Of a stretch of 64,000 bases of DNA, positions 63,776 through 64,000 are shown piece by piece; position 1 is the first letter of the stretch; every line of letters begins with the position of its first letter. This DNA comes from Pandoraea nosoerga (lineage in GTDB: Bacteria > Pseudomonadota > Gammaproteobacteria > Burkholderiales > Burkholderiaceae): contig NZ_CABPSC010000016.1 of assembly GCF_902459585.1 (NCBI RefSeq), positions 1-64,000 of the forward strand, in the 5' to 3' direction. The notes beneath the pieces are model-generated. The model saw only the letters and a list, made by a program, of their open reading frames with translations. It ran no database searches and was not told the DNA's origin. The position numbers were made by a program, and so were the translations under genes.

Positions 63776-64000
63776 TTACAGCATTGCGCGACGGAAGTCC
63801 TGCAACAGTTGCCCCAGGTAGGCGTTAAAGCGCGCAGCCTCGGCGCCATCGATCACGCGGTGATCGTAGGACAGCGACAGCGGCAGCGTCAGTTGCGGCA
63901 GGAATTGCTGCTTGCGCTCATCCCACACAGGCTTCTGATACGAACGCGACAGGCCCAGGATGGCAACTTCCGGTGCATTGATGATCGGCGTGAAGGTGGT
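63776..64000 (-). CDS. aceF: Pyruvate dehydrogenase E2, C-terminal end
   Basis: The last 74 residues of dihydrolipoyllysine acetyltransferase are present; the rest lies beyond the window. The catalytic motif [15 protein letters not shown] is complete (His and Asp), and the end RRAM-L follows. The gene is in frame to the window edge. It lies upstream of the BPH-like gene and lpdA in the same direction, as expected for an aceE-aceF operon. Confidence 0.95.
   Translation of the reverse strand, partial: TTFTPIINAPEVAILGLSRSYQKPVWDERKQQFLPQLTLPLSLSYDHRVIDGAEAARFNAYLGQLLQDFRRAML

Overview
This 64 kb window is GC-rich chromosomal DNA of a betaproteobacterium, most likely a Burkholderiaceae member close to Pandoraea or Burkholderia. 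Pointers are the nudix-aat-bpt-pyrD order, a phasin gene, a lipoyl-domain dihydrolipoyl dehydrogenase next to an E2 gene, and a gene that looks like the betaproteobacterial proteasome homologue (BPH). The genus is an inference, because no search could be run.

Left part (1-29 kb), mostly housekeeping and metabolism. It opens with tRNA-Lys and runs through small envelope proteins, a ThiS/MoaD-like protein ending in Gly-Gly followed by a BNR-propeller protein, a chemoreceptor, a stand-alone fusA, pdxY and S-formylglutathione hydrolase. Next comes an unusual trio: a protein with two OmpR-type DNA-binding domains joined by a DHRT repeat, a GH18 chitinase-like protein without a signal peptide, and an overlapping holin-like gene. 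Then follow GntR/AEC transporter, GGDEF, cspA, glutathionyl-hydroquinone reductase, MarR-GNAT, purT, and a TetR gene divergent from a short-chain dehydrogenase / Baeyer-Villiger monooxygenase / hydrolase / Nudix-metallo-beta-lactamase cluster that fits stepwise oxidation of an alcohol or ketone.

Middle (about 29.3-42.3 kb), the accessory region. Two elements lie in tandem at tRNA-His. Copies of the 3' end of the tRNA occur at about 30.78, 35.84 and 42.25 kb. Element 1 (about 5 kb, AT-rich) has a MobV-type relaxase, a tyrosine integrase, small membrane proteins and a repeat/hairpin region, so it looks like an integrative mobilizable element. Its ends share an identical 22-bp direct repeat inside the att copies. 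Element 2 (about 6.4 kb) is a prophage remnant with a 3TM holin, a GH108-type endolysin, a reverse transcriptase of the diversity-generating retroelement (DGR) class, a helicase, a DUF3310 protein, an excisionase and an integrase. No template repeat, variable repeat, accessory protein or target gene for the reverse transcriptase was seen, so it appears orphaned by a deletion.

Right part (42.3-64 kb), again core genome: dusA, an EamA exporter, initiator tRNA-Met, a Nudix gene, the N-degron transferases aat and bpt, pyrD, a cystine-type ABC binding protein and permease without an ATPase gene, lutAB without lutC, an unrecognised 464-residue membrane/coiled-coil protein, an IclR regulator, a PBP7-like endopeptidase, a nitroreductase, a DMT transporter overlapping a histone-deacetylase-family gene, a phasin gene whose promoter lies between two perfect palindromes, and finally lpdA, the BPH-like peptidase gene and the 3' end of the pyruvate dehydrogenase E2 gene.
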